DNA of 64,000 bases, from positions 193,490 through 257,489 of the forward strand of contig NZ_LMEV01000001.1 in the NCBI RefSeq assembly GCF_001426505.1. The letters run 5' to 3'. Positions within the stretch are counted from its first letter, which is position 1, and every line of letters begins with the position of its first letter. The position numbers were made by a program, and so were the translations under genes. Under the pieces are notes generated by a model. That model saw only the letters and a program-made list of their open reading frames with translations, did no database searches and was not told the origin of the DNA. Shown piece by piece: positions 18,104-27,335 of the stretch. The DNA comes from Variovorax sp. Root473 (GTDB lineage Bacteria; Pseudomonadota; Gammaproteobacteria; Burkholderiales; Burkholderiaceae_C).

Positions 18104-18367
18104 TTAGGCGGCCGCCTTGGGGGCCGCGGCAGCGGCTTGCTTGATCAGGCGCAGCACCGTGGGCGACGCCTGGGCACCGACGCCCGTCCAGTACGCGAGG
18201 CGGTCCTGGGCGATGCGGATGCTTTCTTCGTTTTCCTTGGCGGTCGGGTTGTAGAAACCCAGGCGCTCGATGAAACGGCCATCGCGGCGAACGCGCTTGT
18301 CCGACACGACGATGTTGAAGAACGGACGGCCTTTGGAGCCGCCGCGGGAGAGTCGAATGACGACCAT
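18104..18367 (-). CDS. rpsP: 30S ribosomal protein S16
   Basis: This 87-residue small-subunit protein begins [20 protein letters not shown] and continues with [15 protein letters not shown], both diagnostic. The Ala/Lys-rich end ([12 protein letters not shown]) is a common lineage variation. It is the first gene of rpsP-rimM-trmD-rplS. AAGGA lies just upstream of ATG 18367, and a strong -10 lies about 120 bases upstream. Confidence 0.96.
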   Translation of the reverse strand: MVVIRLSRGGSKGRPFFNIVVSDKRVRRDGRFIERLGFYNPTAKENEESIRIAQDRLAYWTGVGAQASPTVLRLIKQAAAAAPKAAA

Positions 18368-18486
18368 GATTTATCCTTGGGTGGTCAGCGAGCCAGTTCA
18401 AATAGAAAGAGGCCCGCTCACGATGTTCTTCCAGCGTCGAGACACGCGACATGGCCACCCGGCCAGCGCACGCTGAAAAGCCCACG

Positions 18487-18516
18487 ATTATAGCCCGACC
18501 CGGCTTTTTCTCCGAA
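18487..18516 (-). promoter_or_regulatory. promoter of the rpsP operon
   Basis: On the minus strand a perfect TATAAT (18492-18487) follows TTCGGA (18516-18511) at 18 bases. The arrangement closely resembles the rpsT promoter at 35212-35241. The leader would be about 110 bases. Confidence 0.55.
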
Positions 18517-18546
18517 TTCCGGCCCCGCGCCGACCGTCCCACCCGC

Positions 18547-19071
18547 ATGACCCTCACCCTCCGCCCCAGCCGCGACGAAGACATCGCAGCCATCACGGCC
18601 ATCTACGCCCACCACGTGCTGCACGGCACCGGCACCTTCGAAACCGAGCCCCCGTCCGAGGTCGACATGGCCGCCCGGCGCGCCGATGTGCTGGGCAAGA
18701 ACCTGCCCTACCTCGTGGCCGAAGCAAACGGCGAAGTGTTGGGTTTTGCCTACTGCAACTGGTTCAAGCCCCGCCCGGCCTACCGGTTTTCGGCCGAAGA
18801 CTCGATCTACATGTCCGAGGCCGCCCGCGGCAAGGGCGTGGGCGCGCAGCTGCTGGCGGCGCTTTCGCAGGCGGCCGAAGCGGTCGGCGTGCGCAAGCTG
18901 ATCGCGGTGATCGGCGATTCGGCCAACGCCGGTTCGGTCGGCGTGCATCGCAGCCAGGGCTTCACGCACGTGGGCGTGCTGAAAGACTGCGGCTGGAAGT
19001 TCGACGCCTGGCGCGACGTGGTCCTGATGGAAAAAGTACTCGGCGAAGGCAGCCGCACCAAACCCGAATGA
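18547..19071 (+). CDS. GNAT N-acetyltransferase, phosphinothricin-acetyltransferase-like
   Basis: This 174-residue acetyltransferase matches the PAT/MddA group: LTLRPSRDEDIAAITAIYAHHV at the start, GTFETEPPS, AYRFSAEDSIYMSEAARGKG leading into the acetyl-CoA loop, and a GF-V-G-L-K-GWKFDAW ending. Such enzymes acetylate phosphinothricin, methionine sulfoximine or similar amino-acid analogues. ATG 18547 gives standard length; the frame is open about 100 bases further upstream into the rpsP promoter region. The TM2 gene begins four bases after its stop. Confidence 0.86.
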   Translation: MTLTLRPSRDEDIAAITAIYAHHVLHGTGTFETEPPSEVDMAARRADVLGKNLPYLVAEANGEVLGFAYCNWFKPRPAYRFSAEDSIYMSEAARGKGVGAQLLAALSQAAEAVGVRKLIAVIGDSANAGSVGVHRSQGFTHVGVLKDCGWKFDAWRDVVLMEKVLGEGSRTKPE

Positions 19072-19075
19072 TGTG

Positions 19076-19531
19076 ATGAAGAAAATGAAAAGCAAGACCG
19101 TGGCCGCCTGGCTCTCCTTCCTCGGTGGCCCGCTGGGCCTGCACCGCTTCTACCTGCGCGGCATGGGCGACTGGCTCGGCTGGCTGCTGCCCATTCCCAC
19201 GGCGCTGGGCATCTACGGCATCGAGCGCCTGCGCATGTACGGCGTGGACGACGGCGTAAGCTGGGCGCTGATCCCGCTGCTAGGTTTCACGATCGCGGGC
19301 TGCGCATTGATGGCCATCATCTACGGCCTGATGACGCCCGAGAAGTGGAATGCCCGCTTCAACGCCGGCGCATCGCCCGACGCCGCACCGGGCCAGACCA
19401 ACTGGCTCACGATCGGTGCCGTGGTGGCGTCTTTGTTCTTCGGCAGCTCGATCCTGATGGCGAGCATCGTGTACAGCTTCCAGCATTACTTCGAACACCA
19501 GATCGAAGAAGGTCGCAAGATTTCACAGTAG
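19076..19531 (+). CDS. TM2-domain membrane protein
   Basis: This 151-residue protein opens with a short basic segment and the TM2 pattern: AAWLSFLGGPLGLHRFYL, two closely spaced hydrophobic helices and a short turn, then a third helix near 77-90 and a fourth near 113-135. TM2 proteins are small membrane proteins of unsettled function. It follows the acetyltransferase by four bases, which suggests co-transcription, and it ends convergent with the Pit transporter gene. Starts at GTG 19073 or ATG 19076 are equivalent. Confidence 0.78.
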   Translation: MKKMKSKTVAAWLSFLGGPLGLHRFYLRGMGDWLGWLLPIPTALGIYGIERLRMYGVDDGVSWALIPLLGFTIAGCALMAIIYGLMTPEKWNARFNAGASPDAAPGQTNWLTIGAVVASLFFGSSILMASIVYSFQHYFEHQIEEGRKISQ

Positions 19532-19583
19532 CCAAATCGGGCGCGGCAGCCTCTGCGAACGAGGCGCGCGCCGCTTCAGTGCT

Positions 19584-20594
19584 TCAGAAGATCTGCCAAC
19601 TGAACCAGTAAGCCATTGCCGCGACGAAGGCCGAGGCGGGAATGGTCAGGACCCAGGCCCAGACGATGTTCCCCGCCACGCCCCAGCGCACCGCGCTGGC
19701 GCGCTGCGTGGCACCGACGCCAACGATGGCGCCCGTGATGGTGTGGGTCGTCGACACCGGAATGCCCAGCGCAGTGGCCAGGAACAGGGTCAGCGCCCCG
19801 CCGGTTTCGGCGCAGAAGCCGCCCACGGGCTTGAGCTTCGTGATCTTCTGGCCCATGGTCTTCACGATGCGCCAGCCGCCAAACATGGTACCCAGCGCAA
19901 TGGCGGTGTAGCAGCTCACGATGACCCAGGTCGGTGGCACCGCGTCGCTGGTCGAGGCATAGCCGGTGGCAATCAGCAGCATCCAGATGATGCCGATGGT
20001 CTTTTGCGCATCATTGCCGCCGTGACCCAGGCTGTAGGCGCCGGCAGACACCAGCTGCAATCGCCGGAACCATCGGTCCACGCGCGACGGCGTGGCGCGC
20101 CGGAAGCCCCAGGCCACCACGATCATCATCAGCGAGCCCAGCAAAAAGCCCAGCAGCGGCGACACGAAGATGAAGGCCACGGTCTTCCAGATGCCGGAGG
20201 CCACGAGGCCACTGGTGCCCGTCTTTGCGATCACGGCGCCCACGATGCCACCGATCAGCGCATGCGACGAGCTGCTCGGAATGCCGTAATACCAGGTGAC
20301 GAGGTTCCAGCTGATCGCGCCGATGAGCGCCCCGAACACCACGTGCACATCAACCACCCCGGGCTGGGCGATGCCCTTGCCCACGGTGGCCGCCACGCTC
20401 AGGTGGAAGACGAAGATCGCGATCAGGTTGAAGAAAGCCGCGAACACCACGGCCTGCCCCGGCTTCAGCACGCCGGTGGACACCACCGTCGCGATCGAAT
20501 TGGCGGCATCGTGGAAGCCGTTCATGAAGTCGAACAGGATCGCGAGCGCGACCAGCACCACCACCACCCAGAGGGCGACCTGCACCGTTGTCAT
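19584..20594 (-). CDS. pit: inorganic phosphate transporter, PiT family
   Basis: This 336-residue low-affinity phosphate permease uses proton or metal-phosphate symport. It has about ten membrane helices and the duplicated PiT signature: FDFMNGFHDAANSIATVVST near 22-41 and, in the second half, GGNDAQKTIGII. A short central hydrophilic loop and PVSTTHTITGAIVGVG near the C-terminus are also typical. It is preceded by a DUF47 gene with 14 bases between, the standard pairing for these transporters. Confidence 0.93.
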   Translation of the reverse strand: MTTVQVALWVVVVLVALAILFDFMNGFHDAANSIATVVSTGVLKPGQAVVFAAFFNLIAIFVFHLSVAATVGKGIAQPGVVDVHVVFGALIGAISWNLVTWYYGIPSSSSHALIGGIVGAVIAKTGTSGLVASGIWKTVAFIFVSPLLGFLLGSLMMIVVAWGFRRATPSRVDRWFRRLQLVSAGAYSLGHGGNDAQKTIGIIWMLLIATGYASTSDAVPPTWVIVSCYTAIALGTMFGGWRIVKTMGQKITKLKPVGGFCAETGGALTLFLATALGIPVSTTHTITGAIVGVGATQRASAVRWGVAGNIVWAWVLTIPASAFVAAMAYWFSWQIF

Positions 20595-20608
20595 CGGTTG
20601 CTACCCGT

Positions 20609-21253
20609 TCAGGAATTCTCGAGGACGATGCCCTCGATCACGTTGGCCACGTCCTCGCACTTGTCGGTGATCGTCTCAAGCAGTTCGTAGATCGCCTTGA
20701 GCTTGATGACCTCGCGCACGTCCGGCTCTTCGCGGAACAGCTTGCTCATGGCGCTGCGCATCACGCGGTCGGCGTCGGATTCGAGGCGGTCGATTTCCTC
20801 GCAGGTCTTGAGCGTGGCCTCGGCCACGGCCGGGTCGGCGATCTTGCCGAGGTACTTGACGGCATCCTTGAGACGGTCGCAGCACTTCACGCTCAGGGCC
20901 GTGAGGCGCACGATCTCGTCGGTCATGTGGCGCACGTCGTACAGCGCCATGGTCTCGGCCGAATCCTGGATCAGGTCGGCCACGTCGTCCATCGTGTTGA
21001 TGAGCTTGTGGATCTGCTCGCGGTCGATGGGCGTGATGAAGGTCTTGTGGATCAGGCGGTTGACGTCGTGCGTCACACGGTCGGCGGCGCGCTCGGCGTT
21101 GTCGACGTCGCGGTTGTACTGTTCGCGCAGGTGTACGTCCGCATAGTGGGTAACGAGCTGCTCGAAAGCACGCGCCGCCTCCACGATGCGCTCGGCATGC
21201 TGGTTGAACATCTCAAAAAAATTGCCCTCTCGGGGCAGCAGCTTGCCGAACAT
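20609..21253 (-). CDS. DUF47 (PhoU-like) Pit accessory protein
   Basis: This 214-residue all-helical protein of the DUF47/PhoU-like family starts MFGKLLPREGNFFEMFNQHA. It contains ADRVTHDVNRLIHKTF and ITPIDREQIHKLINTMDDVAD, the helical repeats that resemble PhoU metal-binding motifs. ATG 21253 has AGGAG seven bases upstream; the longer in-frame start does not. It is co-transcribed with the downstream Pit gene and probably modulates that transporter at the membrane. Confidence 0.92.
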   Translation of the reverse strand: MFGKLLPREGNFFEMFNQHAERIVEAARAFEQLVTHYADVHLREQYNRDVDNAERAADRVTHDVNRLIHKTFITPIDREQIHKLINTMDDVADLIQDSAETMALYDVRHMTDEIVRLTALSVKCCDRLKDAVKYLGKIADPAVAEATLKTCEEIDRLESDADRVMRSAMSKLFREEPDVREVIKLKAIYELLETITDKCEDVANVIEGIVLENS

Positions 21254-21328
21254 GGAAAAACTCCTGGGACGCGCCAATCACAATTTCATGACGCCTTCGT
21301 GAAAACTTCCCGAGTTTAACGGGCCCGG

Positions 21329-21964
21329 TCAGCGGATTTTCTGGATGACCTGGCCGGTCACGCGGGCCAGCGCGGCGCGTGGCACCTTGTCGGGCGCGAT
21401 CTCGGCCAGCGGCTTGAGCACGAAGGCGCGCTCGCGCATGCGCGGGTGTGGCAGGGTCAGCGTGGGGCTTTCGATCACCGAATTGCCGTGCATCAGCAGA
21501 TCGAGATCGAGCGTGCGCGGCGCATTGGGAAAGGGCCGCTCGCGGCCGGCCAGCGTTTCCAGGCGCTGCAGCGCGATGAGAAATTGCTCCGCATCCAGCC
21601 CGGTGCGTACCGCTACCACGGCGTTGATGAAATCGGGGCCTTCGGCATCGACCGGCGCGCTGCGATAGAGCGACGAGCGGGCCGTGACCTGGGTGCGTTG
21701 CAGCGCGCCGATGGCGGCCATGGCGTCCTTCACGGTGGCCTCGGCATCGCCCAGGTTGGCGCCGATGGCGACGAAGGCCTGCACGGTCGGGTAGTCCTCG
21801 CGCGGACCGCGTGGACGCGAAGGCGCGCGGCGTGCGGGCGGTCCGCTCTTGCTGCCTGCCGATGGCGGCTTGCTTCCGGCACGCGGCGCGGGCTTGCCCC
21901 TTTTTGCGGCCTTGGCAGCCGGGGCGCTCTTCTTGCCGTCCTTCGGCCGGTCGGGCGTGCTCAT
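21329..21964 (-). CDS. folK: 2-amino-4-hydroxy-6-hydroxymethyldihydropteridine diphosphokinase
   Basis: This 211-residue folate-pathway enzyme transfers diphosphate from ATP to the pterin. The catalytic part begins near 60 (AFVAIGANLGDA) and includes RTLDLDLLMHG and LPHPRMRERAFVLKPL. The first 55 or so residues are an extra Lys/Ala/Pro/Arg-rich low-complexity extension not found in typical 160-residue HPPK proteins. The start overlaps the pcnB stop as ATGA (21964-21961), so the extension is likely real and translationally coupled. Confidence 0.94.
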   Translation of the reverse strand: MSTPDRPKDGKKSAPAAKAAKRGKPAPRAGSKPPSAGSKSGPPARRAPSRPRGPREDYPTVQAFVAIGANLGDAEATVKDAMAAIGALQRTQVTARSSLYRSAPVDAEGPDFINAVVAVRTGLDAEQFLIALQRLETLAGRERPFPNAPRTLDLDLLMHGNSVIESPTLTLPHPRMRERAFVLKPLAEIAPDKVPRAALARVTGQVIQKIR

Positions 21965-23601
21965 TCGCCTGCAGCGCTCCCGCCGCCCTCGCTGCCGCCA
22001 CCACCGCTATTGCCGCCCGCCGGGCGCGGTTTGCGCCGGCGCTTGCGCTTGCGCGGGGCCGCCACTTCGCCGTCCGGGGGCACGACGCCGGCCTCGATGT
22101 CGGGCCCATCTCCATCGTCCGACTCGGCTGCAGCCTGCTTCTGGCGCGCCGGTTGTTCGCTGCGCGGCTTGGGCGCAGGCGCCGCCGGATCACGCAGGCG
22201 CACGCGCTGGCGCACCTTCTGTTCTTCGCGCACCTGTTCGAGCAGGTCCTGGCGACGCAGGTCGTCGGCGGTGCTGAACTCTTGCCACCACTCAGCGATG
22301 GCTTCGCCGACCTCGCCCACGTCGGCACGCAGGCGCATGAAGTCGAAGGCGGCGCGGAAGCGCGCCTGCTCCACCAGGCTGTAGGGCGTGGAACCGGTGC
22401 GCTTGTCGAAGCGCGGCTGCATCATCCAGATCTCGCGCATGTCGGCGGCCAGCTTGCCGCGGCCCGACACGTCGCCGATGCGCGAATTGAACACATCGTC
22501 GATGGCGTCCTGCAGCGCCGGGAACGGCGGCTGCGGGCGCTGGCCGTGGCGGCCTTCCTGGCGCTGGGCCCAGCCGTCGCGCACGTCGGCCCACAGCACG
22601 CAGGCCAGCAGGAAGCTGGGCGCCACAGGTTTGCCTTCGCCGACACGGCGATCGGTGTCCTGCAGGGCGGCCTTCACGAAGGGCTGGTCGGCGCGCTCCA
22701 CCACCACGTCCAGCAGCGGATAGATGCCGGTGGCGAGCCCGAGCTTGCGCAGTTGCTCGATCGTGGCGATGGCATGGCCGGTCTGCAGCAGCTTGAGCAT
22801 CTCGTCGAACATGCGGCTTTGCGGCACGTCGGCCAGCAGCTTGCTCGACTCGATCAGCGGCGCGGCGGTCTTGGCTTCCATCTTGAAGCCGAGCGCGGCC
22901 AGCTTGGCCGAGAAGCGGATGGCGCGAATGATGCGCACCGGGTCTTCGCGGTAGCGCGTGACCGGGTCGCCGATCATGCGCAGCGTGAGCTTCTGGGCGT
23001 CCTTGATGCCGTTGTGATAGTCGACCACCACCTGGTTGGCCGGGTCGTAGTACATGGCGTTGACGGTGAAGTCGCGGCGCGCCGCGTCTTCCTCCTGCGG
23101 GCCCCAGACGTTGTCGCGCAGCACGCGGCCGCTGGCATCCACGGCGTGCTTCATGCTTGCGAGCTCACCCTTGCTGGTGCGCTCGTTGCCGGCCACCTGC
23201 TCGGCGGCGGCGCTGTCCATGTAGGCGCGGAAGGTCGAGACCTCGATCACCTCGTGCTCGCGACCCCGGCCGTACACCACGTGCACGATGCGAAAGCGCC
23301 GCCCGATGATGAAGGCGCGCCGGAACAGCGACTTGACCTGCTCGGGCGTGGCGTTGGTGGCCACGTCGAAATCTTTCGGCCGCAGGCCCAGCAGCAGGTC
23401 GCGCACCGCGCCGCCCACCACGTAGGCCTCGTAGCCGGCCTGCTGCAGCGTGGTGACCACGTTCTTGGCGCGCTCGTCGACCAGGGCGGGATCGATCTTG
23501 TGAACCTCTGCCGGCACCTCCTGGCGCTTGCCGAAGCGGCTCTTGCCCTGCGTGCCGCCGGCGGACTTGCCGAGCAGCTTGTCGATGAATTTCTTGATCA
23601 T
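21961..23601 (-). CDS. pcnB: poly(A) polymerase I
   Basis: This 546-residue enzyme adds 3' poly(A) tails that promote RNA decay. The nucleotidyltransferase signature GGAVRDLLLG (63-72) is followed by the metal-binding DFDV (77-80), then RRDFTVNAMYYD and the RNA-binding REDPVRIIRAIRFSAKL. The C-terminal 90 residues are charged and then Arg/Lys- and Gly-rich (APRKRKRRRKPRP), an RNA-binding type tail typical of this enzyme group. It overlaps folK by four bases; such a pcnB-folK pair is common in Gram-negative genomes. Confidence 0.94.
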   Translation of the reverse strand: MIKKFIDKLLGKSAGGTQGKSRFGKRQEVPAEVHKIDPALVDERAKNVVTTLQQAGYEAYVVGGAVRDLLLGLRPKDFDVATNATPEQVKSLFRRAFIIGRRFRIVHVVYGRGREHEVIEVSTFRAYMDSAAAEQVAGNERTSKGELASMKHAVDASGRVLRDNVWGPQEEDAARRDFTVNAMYYDPANQVVVDYHNGIKDAQKLTLRMIGDPVTRYREDPVRIIRAIRFSAKLAALGFKMEAKTAAPLIESSKLLADVPQSRMFDEMLKLLQTGHAIATIEQLRKLGLATGIYPLLDVVVERADQPFVKAALQDTDRRVGEGKPVAPSFLLACVLWADVRDGWAQRQEGRHGQRPQPPFPALQDAIDDVFNSRIGDVSGRGKLAADMREIWMMQPRFDKRTGSTPYSLVEQARFRAAFDFMRLRADVGEVGEAIAEWWQEFSTADDLRRQDLLEQVREEQKVRQRVRLRDPAAPAPKPRSEQPARQKQAAAESDDGDGPDIEAGVVPPDGEVAAPRKRKRRRKPRPAGGNSGGGGSEGGGSAAGE

Positions 23602-23647
23602 TGGTTGTTTTTCGAGGAGAAGCAGGCGCTTCTTCTTATTTATTCGC

Positions 23648-24337
23648 TTATTCGTTTTCGAGCATGGAGCGGATCAGCGGAATGGTGATCGCGCGTTGGG
23701 TCTGCAGGGCGTAGCCGTCGAGCTGCGAGAGCAGCTCCATCAGGCTGCCCAGGTCGCGGCTGAAGCGGTGCAGCATGAAGTCGAGCACGTCGTCGGACAG
23801 CATCACGCCGCGCGCGTCGGCCGCCTGGCGCAGCACCGCGCGGCGTTCACTTTCGCTGAGCACCTGCAGGTGGAAGACATGGCCCCAGCCGAGGCGGGTG
23901 CGCAGGTCTTCGCGCAGCGGCAGGTCGGCCGGCGGCAAGGCGCCGGCGGCGACCACGCCGCGCTGCAGGGTCTGGGCGTTGACAAACCAGTTGAAGGCCG
24001 CGTGCTGCTGCACCGCGGTGTAGAGGTGGACGTCGTCGAGCAGGACGGCGCCCCAGCGCTCGTCGAACTCGGGCGGCTCCAGCAGACCGGCGTGCAGCCA
24101 GCCCACGCTGGCGCCCTGCTCGGCCAGTGCAACGCGCACGGATTCGAGCAGGTGGGTCTTGCCGCTGCCGCTGTCGCCCCACAGGTAGGTCGGCACCGGC
24201 GAGTGCAGCGCAGGGCTGCCGTCGGCGCCGCCCACCCACACTTGCAGGTGTCGCAGCGCCGCCTCGTTGGGGCCGGCAAAAAAGGCGTCGAAGCTGGGGC
24301 CCGTCGCAATGCCGATATCGAGCGCGAGCTGTTTCAT
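23648..24337 (-). CDS. hda: DnaA regulatory inactivator Hda
   Basis: This protein of about 229 residues is homologous to the AAA+ domain of DnaA and, with the beta clamp, promotes hydrolysis of DnaA-bound ATP after initiation. The N-terminal MKQLALDIG carries the clamp-binding QLALD-type motif. The Walker A segment is [11 protein letters not shown], followed by a Walker-B-like [10 protein letters not shown] and a sensor-like [10 protein letters not shown]. Start ATG 24337 puts the clamp motif at the extreme N-terminus; ATG 24352 would add five residues. The gene is divergent from purM. Confidence 0.88.
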   Translation of the reverse strand: MKQLALDIGIATGPSFDAFFAGPNEAALRHLQVWVGGADGSPALHSPVPTYLWGDSGSGKTHLLESVRVALAEQGASVGWLHAGLLEPPEFDERWGAVLLDDVHLYTAVQQHAAFNWFVNAQTLQRGVVAAGALPPADLPLREDLRTRLGWGHVFHLQVLSESERRAVLRQAADARGVMLSDDVLDFMLHRFSRDLGSLMELLSQLDGYALQTQRAITIPLIRSMLENE

Positions 24338-24488
24338 CCCGGGAAGGTTCATGGAGGGGGCCCGGAGGGCCCTTAAAATCGTGAGGAATTCTATCGGCCC
24401 GGCCGCCTCGGTCGCCGGCGCCTCCCCTGCCCGCCCTGCCTCGCCGCTTCGCGACCCTTTCGCTCCTTCTTCTCGACACCGCCCGCCC

Positions 24489-25529
24489 ATGACCTCCTCC
24501 ACGCCCACCCCGCTCAGCTACAAGGACGCCGGTGTCGACATCGACGCAGGCGACGCCCTGGTCGACCGCATCAAGCCCCTGGCGAAGAAAACCATGCGCG
24601 AAGGCGTGCTGGCCGGCATCGGCGGCTTCGGCGCGCTGTTCGAAGTGCCCAAGCGCTACAAGGAACCGGTGCTGGTGAGCGGCACCGACGGCGTGGGCAC
24701 CAAGCTCAAGCTGGCCTTCGAATGGAACATGCACGACACGGTCGGCATCGACCTCGTGGCCATGAGCGTCAACGACGTGCTGGTCCAGGGCGCCGAGCCC
24801 CTGTTCTTCCTGGATTACTTCGCCTGCGGCAAGCTCGACGTGGACACGGCCGCGGCCGTGGTCGGCGGCATCGCCCGCGGCTGCGAACTCTCGGGTTGCG
24901 CCCTCATCGGCGGCGAAACCGCCGAAATGCCCGGCATGTACCCCGCCGGCGAATACGACCTGGCCGGCTTCGCAGTCGGCGCGGTCGAAAAGTCGAAGAT
25001 CCTCACGGGGCAGAACGTCAAGCCCGGCGACGTGGTGCTGGGCCTGGCCTCGGCCGGCGTGCATTCCAACGGTTTCAGCCTCGTGCGCAAGGTGATCGAG
25101 CGCGCCGGCGCCGACCTGCCCGCCACCCTCGACGGCAAGCCCTTCCGCGAAGCCGTGATGGAACCTACCCACCTGTACGTGAAGCCCGTGCTCGAAGCGC
25201 TGGGCAAGCACCCGATCAAGGCGCTGGCTCACATCACCGGCGGCGGCCTGCTCGAAAACATTCCCCGCGTGCTGCCCGAAGGCACCGCCGCCCACCTCAA
25301 GAAGGGCAGCTGGCCCCAGACCGAGCTGTTCGCCTGGCTGCAGAAGGTGGCCGGCATCGACGACATCGAGATGAACCGCACCTTCAACAACGGCATCGGC
25401 ATGGTCGTGGTGATCGACGCGGCCGAAGCCGCCGCCTGCGCCGCCACGCTGCGCGCCGCCGGTGAGTCGGTGCACGAGATCGGCGTGATCGCCGAGCGCG
25501 GCGACGGCGCGGCCGTGGTCGTCGCCTGA
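24489..25529 (+). CDS. purM: phosphoribosylformylglycinamidine cyclo-ligase (AIR synthetase)
   Basis: This 346-residue enzyme makes aminoimidazole ribotide from FGAM with ATP in purine synthesis. Signatures are [20 protein letters not shown] at the N-terminus, [26 protein letters not shown], and the [11 protein letters not shown] loop. Its length is standard. It is transcribed divergently from hda and followed after 50 bases by an AI-2E family permease on the same strand. Confidence 0.96.
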   Translation: MTSSTPTPLSYKDAGVDIDAGDALVDRIKPLAKKTMREGVLAGIGGFGALFEVPKRYKEPVLVSGTDGVGTKLKLAFEWNMHDTVGIDLVAMSVNDVLVQGAEPLFFLDYFACGKLDVDTAAAVVGGIARGCELSGCALIGGETAEMPGMYPAGEYDLAGFAVGAVEKSKILTGQNVKPGDVVLGLASAGVHSNGFSLVRKVIERAGADLPATLDGKPFREAVMEPTHLYVKPVLEALGKHPIKALAHITGGGLLENIPRVLPEGTAAHLKKGSWPQTELFAWLQKVAGIDDIEMNRTFNNGIGMVVVIDAAEAAACAATLRAAGESVHEIGVIAERGDGAAVVVA

Positions 25530-25579
25530 CCACGCGCCCGTTCTTTTTTCTTTTCCTCACCGCACGCCCCGCTCCCCGG

Positions 25580-26650
25580 ATGGCCACGCCGCTGCCCGAC
25601 GCCACCCTCGCCGCCCCGCCCCAGGCCGCAACCTCCCGCCACGTGGTCGTAGCCAGCTACCTGCTGATGCTCGCGGGGCTGATGCTCGTGATGTGGCAGC
25701 ACCTGCTGCCGGGATTGCTGTGCGTGTGCATCGGCTTCCTCGTTGCGCGCTGGTTCGCCCGGCTGCTGGGCGGCTGGCTGTCGCGCCTGAAGCCCCTGCG
25801 CTCCGGTGCCGACAGCCTGGCCCGGGTGGTGGCAGTCACGCTGGTGCTGCTGGGCCCGATCGGTCTGATCACGCTGGGGTTCTCGCAGGCGCGTGAATAC
25901 GTGCTCGACGCGCCCGACCAGTACCGCGAGCTGCTCGACTACACGGCCCGCACGGTGCTCGAGCTGCGCTCCAAGCTGCCGCCCGACATCGCCGTCTACC
26001 TGCCCGAGGGCGCGGCCGAGGTGCAGCGCATCGTCGCCAACTACCTGCGCACGCAGGCCGGCTCTCTCGCCATGGCCGGACGCGCCTGGCTGGGCGGACT
26101 GCTGTTCGCCTACGTGGGCCTGATCATCGGCGCGCTGGCCGCCGTGGCGCCGGCGCCGGCCCAGCGCCGGCCGCTGGCGCAGCAGATGTTCCTGCGCATC
26201 ACCACCTTCGGCGAGGCCTTCGGCCAGATCGTGGCGGCGCAGTTCTGGATCGCCGCCTTCAACACGCTGCTGACCGCGATCTTCCTGCTGTTCCTGATGC
26301 CGCTGTGGGGCCTCGAACTGCCCTACACGCCCGCGCTCATCACGCTGACCTTCGTGGCCGGGCTGGTGCCTATCGTGGGCAACCTGGTCTGCAACTCGGT
26401 GATCACGCTGGTGGCACTGTCGGTGTCGCCGGTCACGGCGGCGGCCTGCCTGGCGTTCCTGATCCTGATCCACAAGGCCGAGTACGTCATCAACGCCAAG
26501 GTGGTCGGCGCGCGCACGCAGATGCGCGTCTGGGAACTGCTGTCGGTGATGTTCGTGGCCGAGGCGGTGTTCGGCCCCGCCGGGCTGGTGGCGGCGCCGC
26601 TGTACTACGCGTACCTGAAAAAAGAACTGCACGCAGGCGGCCTGGTCTAG
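25580..26650 (+). CDS. AI-2E family transporter (UPF0118 permease)
   Basis: This 356-residue membrane protein has about eight hydrophobic segments: two near the N-terminus, a soluble middle section (130-190) and a conserved C-terminal bundle with EAFGQIVAAQFWIAAFNT, LTFVAGLVPIVGNLVCNSVI and the final EAVFGPAGLVAAPLYYAY. The family includes TqsA and sodium/proton antiporter-like proteins, so the cargo cannot be stated. It lies downstream of purM, as often seen in betaproteobacteria. Confidence 0.85.
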   Translation: MATPLPDATLAAPPQAATSRHVVVASYLLMLAGLMLVMWQHLLPGLLCVCIGFLVARWFARLLGGWLSRLKPLRSGADSLARVVAVTLVLLGPIGLITLGFSQAREYVLDAPDQYRELLDYTARTVLELRSKLPPDIAVYLPEGAAEVQRIVANYLRTQAGSLAMAGRAWLGGLLFAYVGLIIGALAAVAPAPAQRRPLAQQMFLRITTFGEAFGQIVAAQFWIAAFNTLLTAIFLLFLMPLWGLELPYTPALITLTFVAGLVPIVGNLVCNSVITLVALSVSPVTAAACLAFLILIHKAEYVINAKVVGARTQMRVWELLSVMFVAEAVFGPAGLVAAPLYYAYLKKELHAGGLV

Positions 26651-26762
26651 CGGCCGGCTGATGTCCTGATCTGATCGGTTCCGGTCCGCATCGGCGCGGA
26701 CGAAGCGCTGGCGGCGTCCAAGAATAGGCGGCATCATCCACTTTGCCTTGCCCGCCGCCGCC

Positions 26763-27335
26763 ATGACCACCTGTCTGATTGTGATCGACGCCCAGGAATC
26801 GTTCCGTCACCGCCCGTACTGGAACGCCGCCCTGCTCGCGCCTTACCTCGACGCCCAGAACGCGCTGATCGTCGGCGCCGTGGCGGCCGGGCTGCCGGTG
26901 GTGCGCGTCTTCCACGTCGATGCGCCACAGGCCGAATCGAACCCCTTCGCGATCGAATCGGGCCATGTGCGCCCGATCGACGGCCTCGCGCCTTTCGAGG
27001 CCGCCGCCACCTTCACCAAGCACCGCCACAGTGCGCTGGTCAACAGCGGCCTGGACGTGTGGCTCACGCAGCACGGCATCCGCCGCCTGATCGTGAGCGG
27101 CATCCGCACCGAGCAGTGCTGCGAGACCACCACGCGCCACGCCTCGGACCTGGGCTGGGAGGTCGACTACGTGACCGACGCCACCCTCACCTTCGACATG
27201 GTGCAGCCCGACGGTCAACCGCTGTCTGCCGCCGACATCAAGGCACGCACCGCGACCGTGCTGGACGGGCGCTTCGCCACGGTCTGCGGCGTGGCGCAGG
27301 CACTTGAGCGCGCCACGGAAGGCGCAGCCGCATGA
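26763..27335 (+). CDS. isochorismatase-superfamily cysteine hydrolase
   Basis: This 190-residue protein has the expected triad positions: Asp in LIVIDAQESF near the N-terminus, Lys in FTKHRHSAL and Cys in SGIRTEQCCETTTRHASD. This pattern matches nicotinamidase/ureidoacrylate-amidohydrolase-like enzymes; the substrate is unknown. ATG 26763 is used; a TTG 15 bases earlier is less likely. Its end overlaps the DJ-1 gene as ATGA, so it is the first gene of a three-gene operon with a DJ-1/PfpI protein and a GlxA-type activator. Confidence 0.86.
   Translation: MTTCLIVIDAQESFRHRPYWNAALLAPYLDAQNALIVGAVAAGLPVVRVFHVDAPQAESNPFAIESGHVRPIDGLAPFEAAATFTKHRHSALVNSGLDVWLTQHGIRRLIVSGIRTEQCCETTTRHASDLGWEVDYVTDATLTFDMVQPDGQPLSAADIKARTATVLDGRFATVCGVAQALERATEGAAA

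Noticed and set aside
26684..26701. GTCCGC/GCGGAC hairpin after the AI-2E family gene
   Set aside because: Short stem without T-tract; not convincing as a terminator.
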